In this document: one piece after another, positions 11,662 through 22,100 of the stretch | How the letters are laid out: every line of letters begins with the position of its first letter | Position numbering within the stretch: the first letter of the stretch is position 1 | Source: Heterobilharzia americana | Lineage: Eukaryota > Platyhelminthes > Trematoda > Strigeidida > Schistosomatidae | NCBI GenBank assembly: GCA_944470555.2 | Contig: OX104134.1 | Coordinates: 15,851,248-15,915,247 of the forward strand | DNA: 64,000 nucleotides | Direction: 5' to 3' | Made by a program: the position numbers and the translations under genes | Notes under the pieces: generated by a model | Seen by the model: the letters and a program-made list of their open reading frames with translations, nothing else | Database searches by the model: none | Told to the model about the DNA's origin: nothing

Positions 11662-11917
11662 GGAACATTTGGTGAGTCTCACTGTCAACTTCGGATTATA
11701 CACTTTTGTAGAATTCCAGCAATACATTCGCTGATCATCATCACATGATCCGTTAGTAGAGGTGGCACAAAAGCCAAGGCAGTGAATCGGGTTCCGATAA
11801 CGTATCAAATAGCTATTTGATACCAACGGACAAACAGAAATTATGCGTTCCACCATATACTTGTTGTGAGGTCCTTGTGTTGGGAAAGAGTACTTCATCA
11901 TACCGGCATTGTTTATC
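11662..11917 (-). CDS. Candidate internal exon, cysteine-rich extracellular protein of unknown family
   Basis: The exon is bounded on the minus strand by an acceptor with a pyrimidine tract (CTTTCTACATTTACTAG) and a consensus donor (TCC, then GTAAGTTCTT). It enters in phase 2 and leaves in phase 0. Its 85 codons include HCLGFCATSTNGSCDDDQ and MYCWNSTK, giving six cysteines and two N-glycosylation sequons (NGS, NST). This points to a secreted or membrane ectodomain. The 63-base intron joining it to the exon at 12275-11981 keeps the frame exactly (AC plus G). I do not recognise the family. Of the three exons of this gene this is the best supported. Confidence 0.5.
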
Positions 11918-11980
11918 CTAGTAAATGTAGAAAGCAAAAGGTTTTTAGGTGACGTTTCGCCAAATATTGCTGATAGCTAC

Positions 11981-12275
11981 GTCAAAGTCATGGTAAACCA
12001 GGATTCGCAGCATCCAAATTTCCATACGTTTAATTTGAATTTTTCCTTGTAGACGATAGTGAAATGGAAAATATACGTCATGCAACTCCAACAAGGTTGA
12101 GGGTGCCCACTAAATACAGCATTAGAATTCCGATACAAGTTGAGTGGCTGTGATATTACCAAAGTGTCCACTGAAAAGGATTTGAGGCCCAACATCTTGG
12201 AAACTATGAGCAACAGCGCTAACCACAAAGAAACGGGGGGCACAGCAAACGTGACTTCACAACTTCCGTTTGCAT
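11981..12275 (-). CDS. Candidate first exon with signal-peptide-like start, broken by a frame offset
   Basis: Two minus-strand frames meet in the run of six G (plus strand 12235-12240). The ATG at 12275 starts MQTEVVKSRLLCPP and would then hit a stop. The other frame continues as VSLWLALLLIVSK, a strongly hydrophobic stretch, then SFSVDTLVISQPLN, PQPCWSCMTY and KFGCCESWF, up to a donor (GTAGCT) after 11981 in phase 2. One extra base in the homopolymer would fuse them into a normal signal peptide followed by a cysteine-containing ectodomain. The sequence as given is therefore frameshifted: an assembly indel, a true pseudogene, or a different upstream exon. The same ATG frame is open upstream to 12407. 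An alternative start is the ATG of MLGLKSF at about 12192. No family was recognised. Confidence 0.4.
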
Positions 12276-13491
12276 GGCTTGCTGCCTCACTCCTGAACTG
12301 CTTCCCACAGTTTTCAAATCCCTTGTATCATCTAACCTGGAAGTCTTCTGCATGGCAACGCCGCGAACGCCCGAGGGAGACTCCAATCTCCTTGAGGGAG
12401 AGATCACACTCTGAAAGACTGAAACGCCTAAATTTTTGAGCTTTAGACTACCTCAGAAGGAGGAGTAATCTCATTGTAGCCTACAGTGTCGTGCATCTGA
12501 GGGGTCGCACAGACAACCTAACCCTATCTGCGATACTGTGATCGTCATGAGGGAATCCCATCAGGATAGCATATCAGAGAGCTAACATCAGGCCAAGGTC
12601 TAACTTTTTTCTGGGGAGCGTGTGGCTCATAGAATTTCCCACAGCAGGTTGTAAGCATAGTCTCCTCAGCAAGCTCATTCAGAGGACAGTCAAACAGCCG
12701 CACTTCGTCGGCTTACCACAGACGTACTCAGGACATTACTAACCTTAATAGCCCAACACTACTTCCTTTCTTATAACCACTCATGATTCCTCCTTCTGAT
12801 ACATCTGCATTTGCTGCTAACTCTCCTCAAGTAAATGAATCCACGCCATCTACCTCAACCTTTTGGGTAGTTTCGACATAATTTTTCTCTCCAGCTTGCT
12901 ATCCCTATTTAGGCACCTACACAAATAGAATTCACTACAGATCTCGAGTTTCTCAGCAACCCATGGACCCTAACTTTCCAAATCAACAAATTACAATTAG
13001 CAACACATGACTAGAGAGAAAGAAAATAGGGGAGATCTCCTTGCACACCATAGGAGCGAACCAAACAACACGAGCCGAGCCCCAAGAACTTGACGTGAGA
13101 GATCGAAGACCATCAGTTTTCTACGCTTGCACTCTTAATATTAGAAGTTTGGCGCGACATAAAACCCAATGCAAAAGCTTTGGGCTATATGGATCAAAAC
13201 ATTACTCAAGATTTTTGACTTAGTTGCGTTCGTTTAAGAGTGCTCAGATTGCGAGACATGAAGGATAAGACAAACGATGTTAAATCAAAGTAAAAACACT
13301 TGAATAGTGAGGGGCTTCAACCAAACTACCTAGATGTCCTTTCATGCCCAAAAGCCTGATTAGAATTAATGTAGTCTGGAAGAAAGCATTCGTCCATTGT
13401 TTACTGACTCCTGTTCAATATTGTTTTAACCTTTCACTTCTCAAATTCACAGACGCCGGAACATTTTGATTAAGCGTTAATACTATTAGGA
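12276..13491. other. Region between two divergent candidate genes, with an endonuclease-like transposon remnant
   Basis: This 1.2-kb stretch would hold the promoters of both the minus-strand gene (start about 12275) and the large plus-strand gene (start about 13492). No TATA box or initiator could be singled out. It contains a plus-strand frame at 13041-13223 that resembles the start of a CR1-like endonuclease, listed separately. The remainder shows nothing recognisable. Confidence 0.4.
13041..13223 (+). mobile_element. Possible start of a CR1-like endonuclease ORF, remnant
   Basis: The frame contains ELDVRDRRPSVFYACTLNIRSLARHK. The TLNIRSL segment matches the very start of the apurinic endonuclease domain in CR1/Jockey-type ORF2 proteins, usually written LNVRSLxNK. 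Only about 60 codons remain, and no later endonuclease motifs follow. The DVRDRR string also resembles EVRDRR on the minus strand at 3.96 kb, which hints that both come from one family. Confidence 0.4.
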
Positions 13492-13557
13492 ATGAACTTG
13501 GTCTACTGGTCACTCATTGTCCTTATTATGGCTACAGCGTACTGTCAGATGAAGTGA
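13492..13557 (+). other. Signal-peptide-like reading frame, one base out of frame with the adjoining exon
   Basis: An ATG at 13492 opens MNLVYWSLIVLIMATAYCQ: a short start, a hydrophobic core and an Ala-x-Ala or Ala-Tyr-Cys type cleavage region. It then meets a TGA at 13555. The discoidin-like frame runs through the same DNA in a different register (Asp-Glu-Val-Lys from 13548). A secreted lectin-like protein needs exactly such a leader. The spacing of 56 bases falls one base short of a whole number of codons, so either a base is missing in this assembly or a different exon supplies the start through the acceptor ending at 13548. Confidence 0.45.
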
Positions 13558-13749
13558 AAAACAACTTAATCGATATAAAGGCACGTCGTCATCAAATTCT
13601 AACAAAGATACACGCAGTGAGGGAACTAAGTAACGTATTTGATAATGACAGAAATACTCATGGGTTATTTCACGCTGGTGTCGATAAAAAAGTTGATGTC
13701 TTGGTTGACCTCGGCGGATTATACCAGGTGCAATCTGTTGAAGTTGTTT
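13549..13749 (+). CDS. Large gene exon 1: first half of discoidin/fucolectin-like domain 1
   Basis: Frame: Glu-Val-Lys-Asn-Asn from 13551, ending with a partial codon before a consensus donor (GTTGTTT, then GTAAGT at 13750). Both ends are phase 1 if the acceptor TACTGTCAG at 13540-13548 is used; otherwise this is the first exon, continuing from the leader at 13492. The key string is VLVDLGGLYQVQSVEVV. This matches the beta-strand pair of the F5/8C and fucolectin superfamily (DLGxxYxVxxVxV), in which a beta-sandwich binds sugars or lipid surfaces. The upstream part reads VRELSNVFDNDRNTHGLF, like the A-x-AxDGNxxT region of those domains. The exon has no cysteine. It is spliced over 2.3 kb to 16080. 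I have no named orthologue. Confidence 0.7.
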
Positions 13750-16079
13750 GTAAGTTTCTGGAATTCTGACCAGTTTCTAGGATGTCAAGACTACAATGTT
13801 TTGTATCAAGGTTTTATATTCATTCCTAAGCAGTCTATTTACCGAGAGGCGATCTAAGCATTTTCTTCATAATGAATAGTGCAGGTTTTCATTTCGGTGG
13901 TCTTTCGGTTCGACCGAACACCATAACTATCTTTTATTGTCTCTGTGTGTTGAATTTTCGGGAAGTAAATTGGCTTAGTTTATGAGAGTTCATCTAAAGT
14001 TTCTTTATGTAATCAAAAGGGTCACTACATAAGCCTATTTGCTTCAAAGTACCCAATGGTATCTTAAAAACCCAAGTAAATGATTATTTATAACAATATT
14101 TAGTGACAGGTATTTTCGTATTCACTTCTATGTTACTCCTATACGAATAGTTTCCCTCATTCTTTGTGAATTCCCTTCATAGTCAAATCGTGGAAGTGTG
14201 TGGATGGAATCATTCTGTTTGCTTCGGTTAGGCATGAAACTTCGTCTTCATCATGCATGACAGTGAAGACGCGAATGTATTGTTGCAGGTCTAAAATGAG
14301 TTTGAAATCATCGGGACCGTCATGACATCAAATCCTGTTTCATTCCTTCCAGTTGGTGTAAATGAGCAGCACACTGATGCTCCGTGCTATTTTGGGAACT
14401 ATGCTGCTTAGTTAGAAAAAGACCATGTGAAAAAATAGCTTTTTTAAAATGCATGTTACCAGTCACTGACTCTATAGCTTAGAATAACTGTTATCTTCCT
14501 TTTCAAAAATATTCTGTTCTCGACTTAAAGAGGTGAAATGCCTGAAAATTACCCCTTTAAATCTAAAGTCGACTTAATCTTGCTGATAACCTTGTACACT
14601 TTTTGTTTCTTAACTTTATTCAAGTTCTGGCAGTTTAACTAGTTAAGAGTGTTTATTAGTACCCTGTTCAGCTGGAAGCAGACAGAGGTACTAAAATTGC
14701 ATTTTCATCAAATTGATCTTAAGGGTGTATCTATTTAAAATCTTATGGGGAAGTATTTTTTTACATAAAACAACTTCACGTATGACTGAACACCAAATAG
14801 TCGTTAACGCCTTATATTTCAAATGATCGTCTTGACAAGGATTTCAAATCCAATTGACATTCTTCTCACATTCTGTGATTACCCGTTGAGGCTTTCTGCT
14901 AGGATGTGTGCCAGCTCCATCTGTGAACATGTTTAGGAGTGCAACGAACCTTCACCGAAATACTGCAGGGTGTGACAAATTCATCTCAGTTACCACTGTC
15001 GTCATTGGAGACCGGCTGCTTATTTTCCTTCTGCTAGTCACGAAAGCCACCCTTTTCACCAAAATCTGTCGATAGATAAAGCTTCTATTGTGGTCCCTAT
15101 TCACATGTGGTAACTTCGTGGCACAACCATTCCGAATAATTTTTCAGCTTTCGTTGATGCTGTTTTATTGGTAGTGGTGTGAAAAGTGGTTTTGCCCAAA
15201 CTTATAAGTATCTGGTGAGATGATCCGTATCACTTTCACCGGCTACTGGCGTCTAAGCAAAAAGATAACAGTTCCTTTCCATGACCATTTCTCTATATTC
15301 ACACGTGAGTGATATTTTTTATGACACCGGAAAAAGATGCCATTAAATCTCCGGAGGTATAGATGGCTGAATGAAAATGCGTCTAAACCAGAGGGTTTTG
15401 ATTGCTTGGTCATAAAGTCTGGGAGATACAGAACGATTGCAAAACTTGATAGACAACAGACAACACTTTTAAATTTTTAGTATTCCTCCGCAGGTCACAG
15501 AATATTTTATGCCATTTGATTTTCCAAGGACTTCTTGAGGTTATGAATGAACTCCTTGTTTATTTCTGCGTGCTTTATGACCATCTTTTAAGAAAAAAGT
15601 ACCAAAAAGATTTACAATGTTACTGATGTCATTGGTAGGATTAATAATTCACTGTTACTCGTGGTGTATTACGTGCTCTGCGTGAAAATGCATGTTTATG
15701 AACTGTGTTTTTAAACATAAATATATAAACCTGCTAGGACCTATCTCCACTGGAGAAAAGAACCGTTGTAATATTGGGCGTTAAAAGTATTTGAATATCT
15801 AACGTGCAATTATGTCTCGCAAAATTTATAATGATATAGGTACATAATTCATTATATCAGTTACAGTCACCTTCTTCTTCGTCAGTAAGCATAACAAATT
15901 TAGCTAAATCGTTTCTGGTGAACCAGCAAAAGCTTAAATATTTATAATGTTAATATGATTGAAATCGTATGCGGTTGAACCGTGCTCTCAAGTCAGTTGT
16001 TAGTTATGGTGTTTTTTTCATCAAAAAATAAATACTTATGTTCATGTCTTATAGACTGTCAATAACTTTTTTCCGTTAG
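13750..16079 (+). other. Intron 1 of the large plus-strand gene
   Basis: 2.3 kb between a GTAAGT donor and a TTTTTTCCGTTAG acceptor. It is AT-rich, with no long open frames, no recognisable transposon and no tandem repeat. I see no regulatory element I can support. Confidence 0.65.
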
Positions 16080-16358
16080 CGGATCAACCTGAGAAGCTGA
16101 ATCAAGCAGTTAGCATTGGTTACGGATTGGATAAAAACACGACAGATTTATTTGGATCTTCGTACAAGTGCTCAGTTCAGAAAACAACAACACTTTGTGT
16201 GCCTGCTTGCAATGAATATGATAGTTCACGTCCTGGCTTTGTTGGCAATAGTCTGTTATGGACATTTCAGTCCGAATCAGAAGGATGGACTCGCATTTAT
16301 GACTTACTGATAAGTGGGATTCCGTTCGATCAAAGTCGCAGCATGAAGAATAATGTTG
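16080..16358 (+). CDS. Large gene exon 2: second half of discoidin/fucolectin-like domain 1
   Basis: The acceptor TTTTTTCCGTTAG ends at 16079 and the donor after GTTG is GTAGGT at 16359. Length is 279 bases, phase 1 to phase 1, joining exon 1 as Val-Val-Ser-Asp-Gln-Pro. The peptide reads QPEKLNQAVSIGYGL, as in the strand after the RLxGAxVxVG position of fucolectins. It then has three cysteines (SYKCSV, LCVPACNEY) and ends IYDLLISGIPFDQS, like the closing strand (LxLCEVEVxG) of the family. One sequon (NTT) is present. The exon is longer than the equivalent in a minimal domain because of an insertion around the paired cysteines. Splice signals, phase and open length together make coding likely; the family assignment is moderate. 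Confidence 0.75.
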
Positions 16359-19080
16359 GTAGGTTAATTATATTACCGAATATCTTTACGACCAGTTATC
16401 TCCTTGGCTTTTAACCCCTCTTATTACTACTAGGTTTTAACGCCTGTATTCTGGTTTGAAATCCTGTCTAGCTTTGGGATTGCGATTTACCTTCGAATTT
16501 TAACTTTTAAGCTTTTTGTGTCGATAATATATGATCACTGTGCTTGTATGAGGTATTTTAATGCCACCTAGTTGGACGATGGTTAAGCTTTGTCACTGTG
16601 GACTCGACGGATACTCTGAAATTCAAATGCATTAAAGAAGGGACTTGGAATGTATTACTTAGTTGGAACTGTTTCTCCTGTCAGTCGGTGTAGATATGGT
16701 TAAGGCGGTAAAAGGATGCTATGTTACGGATTTGTGGGAAACACTGATTTTTCTTTCTCTTAATGGCTATGACATACACTCCATTTAAGATCCTCCACAA
16801 AACAAATGATAAAAACTCAAAGCAATTATGTTGTTGGTATTCACACCTAGTGCTTTGGCCCTCAAGTAAAGCAACTGTGAATTCGCGGTTTATATTGTTT
16901 GCCATTATAGAGAATAAGAGCCTGTCTTTATCTCTGCATCAGATAGTAAAACAAAAGATGAAGTAAACAAAAGAGACGGAAATACAAAATGCTTATGGCT
17001 GTCTAATGTGAGTTTGGAAAAACTTTGCTATTTTAACAAGACCGAAATTCTTCAAATGAGCTCTCTACATACGTATATTCATCCTTTTTAATTGTCAACA
17101 ATGAGTTCGATGTTTTGCAGCTATCCTGGAGATGGGAGTAGCGCTGATGGTGCTACTGTAGTGTGACTGTGTTTCTAGATCAGAAGAAGCAGGTATAATC
17201 TCAAAGTGTACGTTTCGGCAATCCAGTTAAAATATACTCGACAGATTTTACACTATCCTATATAATTAGAAAGTTTTTAAATTACCTCACGAAAACTAAA
17301 TGTTTCTATACTCGTCAATAAAATCTAGATAAATAACTTTGCGTCAACTAGTAGAACGGAGGCAAACATTGCAGCCTCTTGTTTTTTCCATCGAGGTGTT
17401 TTCTTGAAAATAAATACAGTCACTTAAAAGTTGGTATCTCTTTCCAATATTTAATGGGAGTGGATAGCCAGTAACTAGAATTTGTTCATCGAACAGGAGT
17501 TTTATTTGTTTTAGACAGCTCTTCACATGATAACGATTCAGTTATGAACATATCAAGGCATTAGTGTGGTTCTGTTCAGGTTGAGTTTCACACATCGACT
17601 AGCATTACTGTAATTGTGTATTGCTGTTTGTTCGAATCACATGCACTCCCACCTATTCAACTTGAACTTGACCCACCAAAGAGATTTCTCAAGCATGATT
17701 TTGCACAACTCCCATTTTTCTACTCACTAAGTATGGGGGTAAGCCATAAAAGATAGTGAGTTGTTAAGTACAAACTGATATGAATAAGAATGGTTGACCA
17801 TTTACTACAAACACGTGAAAATCACGAAAGATATTGTTACTGTAACTTTATAATGCAATGTTGAAACTGAGAACATGATTAAAAAACCTCTGGTTGCCAA
17901 AGATAAGTATGCAGTAGCGTTCTTACCTCAAGCTGACATCTGCTAAAAAGAATTGGCTGTTTGCTGATCCTTAGTTTAATGCACTAACTGAAGGTTTCAT
18001 CAATAGTTTAACTCCTTGCTGGATATTTTTTAAAGTCGTTCGCAACAGCATACATGCACTCGCTGCTTTGTTGATCCTTCGTTTAGCTTCCTCTCCCAAA
18101 GTCCTAATAGTCTCCAGTTATCTTTCGTTTTTCCTATTATCCTTTTAAAGTGATGAACTTTTATGTGATTCTCTATAGTTCTATGATTACCTATCAATGC
18201 AGCCATGTTATTTAGATGGGATTGAAACTTCATTGTCAGTGTCACAGTAAAAGTAAACAAGATTTCTAAATGTCTGCGATCCAATTTTTCAAAAGTCAAA
18301 CAAGAGAGATAAAGCTAACTCGACTTAAGTAAAATGTGTGCACGAATCGATTACATATTTAAAGGTGGTTTGTTATCTGGCATCGTAAAGTTGGCGATAA
18401 CTTAGTTTGTTTATTGTCCTGCCCATTGATTTCTCAGAAAAGAAAACTTTTAAAACACTCTTGAAACACTCTTAAGATATCCTTTATTTCTTAGTGTGTT
18501 TATGTATTTTTTAAGTTGCGTTTAGTTAACGTTTACCAAACAATTGCTCCATGGTAATAATTGATGTAATTTCGTGCATAAACCAATATCCTTAAGGAGC
18601 GGGGGCAGAATTTGAATACTGGAATGTAACTTTCATTTTTAAAAAAATTCAAGAAAGAACAAGTTCAAACTTTTTAAAAACCAGAAATAACAACATATTT
18701 ATTGGTTTATCTTACATCTAATAAATGCTTTTCTTGTTTTTCAAGTATTCATAGGCACTAGAGTTTGAATGAAAGGTGAACTTCATAAGCAGATCAACAA
18801 ATTTGTGGCAAACTTTTAAAGTTTTAGCTATTACAGTAAGATTCCTATCTACATGGTTGGTACAGAATATGCATGTGTCAACTAAGCACATTGCTATATG
18901 CGTACAGAATTTTCCTAAAATTCCTTTACTACTGGATTTGTTTCTTTTAGACAGTTAACGTGAGAAGTATTTTCTGCTTATAAGCCTGTATAGTTTTAAA
19001 ACCAGGTGGTGCCGGGGGAAGGAGGAAGTTGTTATACCAATTTTATAGGTATTGTCGCATCGTTGACTTGTTGTCTCTGC

Positions 19081-19125
19081 GCAGTGCTGATGAGCCCCAG
19101 ACTGGGACGAAACATGTCCTGTTAC
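19081..19125 (+). ncRNA. Hammerhead ribozyme-like core, isolated
   Basis: CTGATGAG at 19087-19094, GAAA at 19109-19112 and a GTC at 19116-19118 are in the order and spacing of a type I hammerhead. The CTGANGA and GAAA boxes are exact. Stem II would pair GCCCC with GGGAC around a short loop, with one C-A mismatch at its second pair. Stem III is a minimal AC/GT pair. Stem I is poor: only the first pair fits cleanly. It is likely a decayed or chance-weakened ribozyme from a repeat. Activity is uncertain. Confidence 0.45.
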
Positions 19126-22100
19126 TGGACATCACATTTTGGCTGGAAACAACTTTTCAACTTTCAGGCGCCTCAAAATACACATTATTTTAGCTTATTT
19201 GTTGATAAGTGATATTATTTTATCCGAAAAAAATTATTTAGAGAATATTGTTAACCACTGAGTTTCTAAGCCAGTGGTTGTACATTAACTTCCTCATCCT
19301 ATGGGCTTTTGATACCTAAAACGTCTACCACTTCCGGTGTCTTACTAGACTGAAAGTGTCTTGCATTTCTATGAAATTCGGACTTCCTCAGTATTGCACA
19401 AGCTTTGCCGCAATATGGGATATTTAACCTAGGATATGCAACTCTTGCGGTGAACATGCAACCTTTGAGTTGATTCCATTGAAATCTAACGACTAATATT
19501 TTCCAATCATCATCGAAATTATTCATCACTCCAGTGTCTAGAGGCCATCAGTCTCGTCTTATTGCGCTAATTACACTCGTATGCAAACCCAGCCTTAAAC
19601 ATATTTCACTACTGCCTTGTAAACTGGTTTCAGGACAAAATAACTTTAGATTTCCTAGTGAACAGCTGAAACAATAAAGTAAATGGGGAATATATATCTC
19701 TGTATTTATATCTTAGTAAAGTTATAAAAACGTACTACTGAGGGAAAATGTATTGACCAAGAGTTACCGTATCGATTACTTTCTGAGTCAAAAGTCTGGC
19801 AGAGTCGCCAGTGGTTGTTTTTTGTGTTTCTAGTCCCGTGGAGTAAATAAACAGCCCACGCAGTAACTTTTAGTATTTGGATAAGCATATTTAAAGCTTG
19901 TGCCATTGATTTCATAAGACAGCATAGATATTTTCTTCTGACTTTCTCAGTTGATTTCATTCCATTCTGTAAACCCGTTAGTAGAGTCATCTCAAATTGT
20001 GTAAGGAACTAAGAAGAAAAACAGTTGTAATAAGAACAGTAGCGAGAACGACTTGCTTAAAGTTAAACCAGTTATTGAATAAAATCAATTGGAAACCTTG
20101 CCTACTCTATCGTTCTCTTTATTCACTCCCTATTCACGGTAGACACATATGAGCACGTGCCTGTACAAGTAAACAAATCGCGTAAAGCAAAATGGCAGTA
20201 TTACTAGACATACTTATGTAGGTGTAGAATATAAGATTGATTTTGTCGTTTTTACGAAGCATATTTATAATCCCAAGGTTCAGTTGTTTTCCTTTTCAGA
20301 AACCCACTCCATTGCAGAAATCTGAGTGTAAGATGGTAAAGTTGATTGGGTATTGAGAGAAGGAGAGGAATAGGATATCAACAATTTTGCCAGAAAAAAG
20401 TCTTAGTCCCACCTTCTTCTAACTCGTCACAGGAGATAGTAATCATGACACCACTGAAAACGATAACAGCAGTAGTGGCAGATGCCTATCTTTCATGTTG
20501 ATCAAAGGAATTTTCCCAACAAAATTCAAGCTGTGTCTTGACGGAGTTATTTTTCGTCTTATCTGTTAAAGATTTCTTGTTTCTGTGAACTTTTATCTTT
20601 CATAATCCAGAAGGGATGTGAACCTTTTAATCATGTGGAACAAAACACAAACACACTTATTTTTATTTACCTTCTAACAATATATCTAGAAGAATGTTGT
20701 TTACCCAAAATTGTTTTTTATCCTTCCTTGTTTACTGAGTAATATTATGATTATTGTTGGAATTGTTTCTGATGATATATATTCCTTTAAATCTACCAAA
20801 AGTTTATGAATATAGCATTGATTATTTGAAAATGCCGGTCTCATCTGATAGGGGCAGTTTTTAAGGCATAGATTCAATGACTGAAGCTCAACCCACTTTA
20901 ACAACCATTTGTACTATTCCCATATCTACATTTAGTCCACAAGGCTTAATAATAGTAGTTAACTGATCAAACGTCGACCAGTGTAGTAGGATTCGATTCT
21001 GTTAGCCGTTGGTTGAAATTCAGTTGTTTACACCATTGAATCACAGCAGCTGTGTAGTATTAACTAGAAATACCATAGATTCATTGAAATAAGTTTAATA
21101 AGTACTGAAGTATTGTATTTTTAAACAGTTTTTCTTGCTTCTCAGTCATCCGCTACCTTCATAGCTCAAAAAGAGACTTTAAAGGCCTAGTTACTGGGAT
21201 GAGTATGTTATTACTGCAAAACTGGGTGTCTACGGGTTGATAACAGTAAATTTCATTTTATTATTTATAAAATATGATTATCGTTTCATGTAATGAACAG
21301 TTTCCTGTCATTATCTAAAAGGTGATTGTTGCCGAAGGCTATTGTAACTCTGAAGGATAGATTTTTGCAAACGGAATAATTAATTTTCATTGGAAGGATA
21401 TTTTTTTAGAAATGCTTCAGACTATTTAGCATGATCTAGTTCAGATAAAATGGCATGAGAAGTTGTTTCCAGTCGCAGAAGGAGATCGCATAATAATAAA
21501 TTAGGTTATGAGACACGTTGTAAGGCGATGAAGAAGGAGATAAAAGTTCCAGTGGCCAATCATTGTATCGATTAAAGTTTTCCATTGCATTGTGATTTGT
21601 ATAAGTGATAATACATCTCCAAGTAAGCTTTATTCGTGAATTAACACCAGCCTTAAAGGGATGGTAAGCTATTTAATACTGAAAAGACACTTGCAGACTA
21701 TGTAAAAGCATTCTATCCTTGGGATATGCACCGAATGCATCTAGGTCTCTTGGAAAGCATGTTCTCGACAGCCTGCTGATTGTTTTTACAAAGTAAGGAA
21801 CTAGTTTACAGCCGGATTCAAAAAGTAACCCTCATTACATTCCATCTCAATGGGTCAGTGATATCGTCCAAATGACTTATAGACTGTGTGAAACAAAAGT
21901 TCAGTCTTTTTTCAACACTTCAAACATTTATCCTTCATTCGACAATATCTTGTCATCATGTCTCCTGTTAGTAATGAGCTAAGGTTATATAGTAGATGTT
22001 TATTATCTCTGGCAAACTGCCCTTCCTTAGTTTAGTTCGCTGACTATTTTTGTTTGATTCTGTTCCGTTATACATTGCTTGGGATTTCTTACAAGTAACT

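Noticed and set aside
12219..12407. Separate 62-codon gene on the minus strand
   Set aside because: It is best read as the start-side frame of the candidate gene exon broken at the G6 run; on its own it shows no domain.
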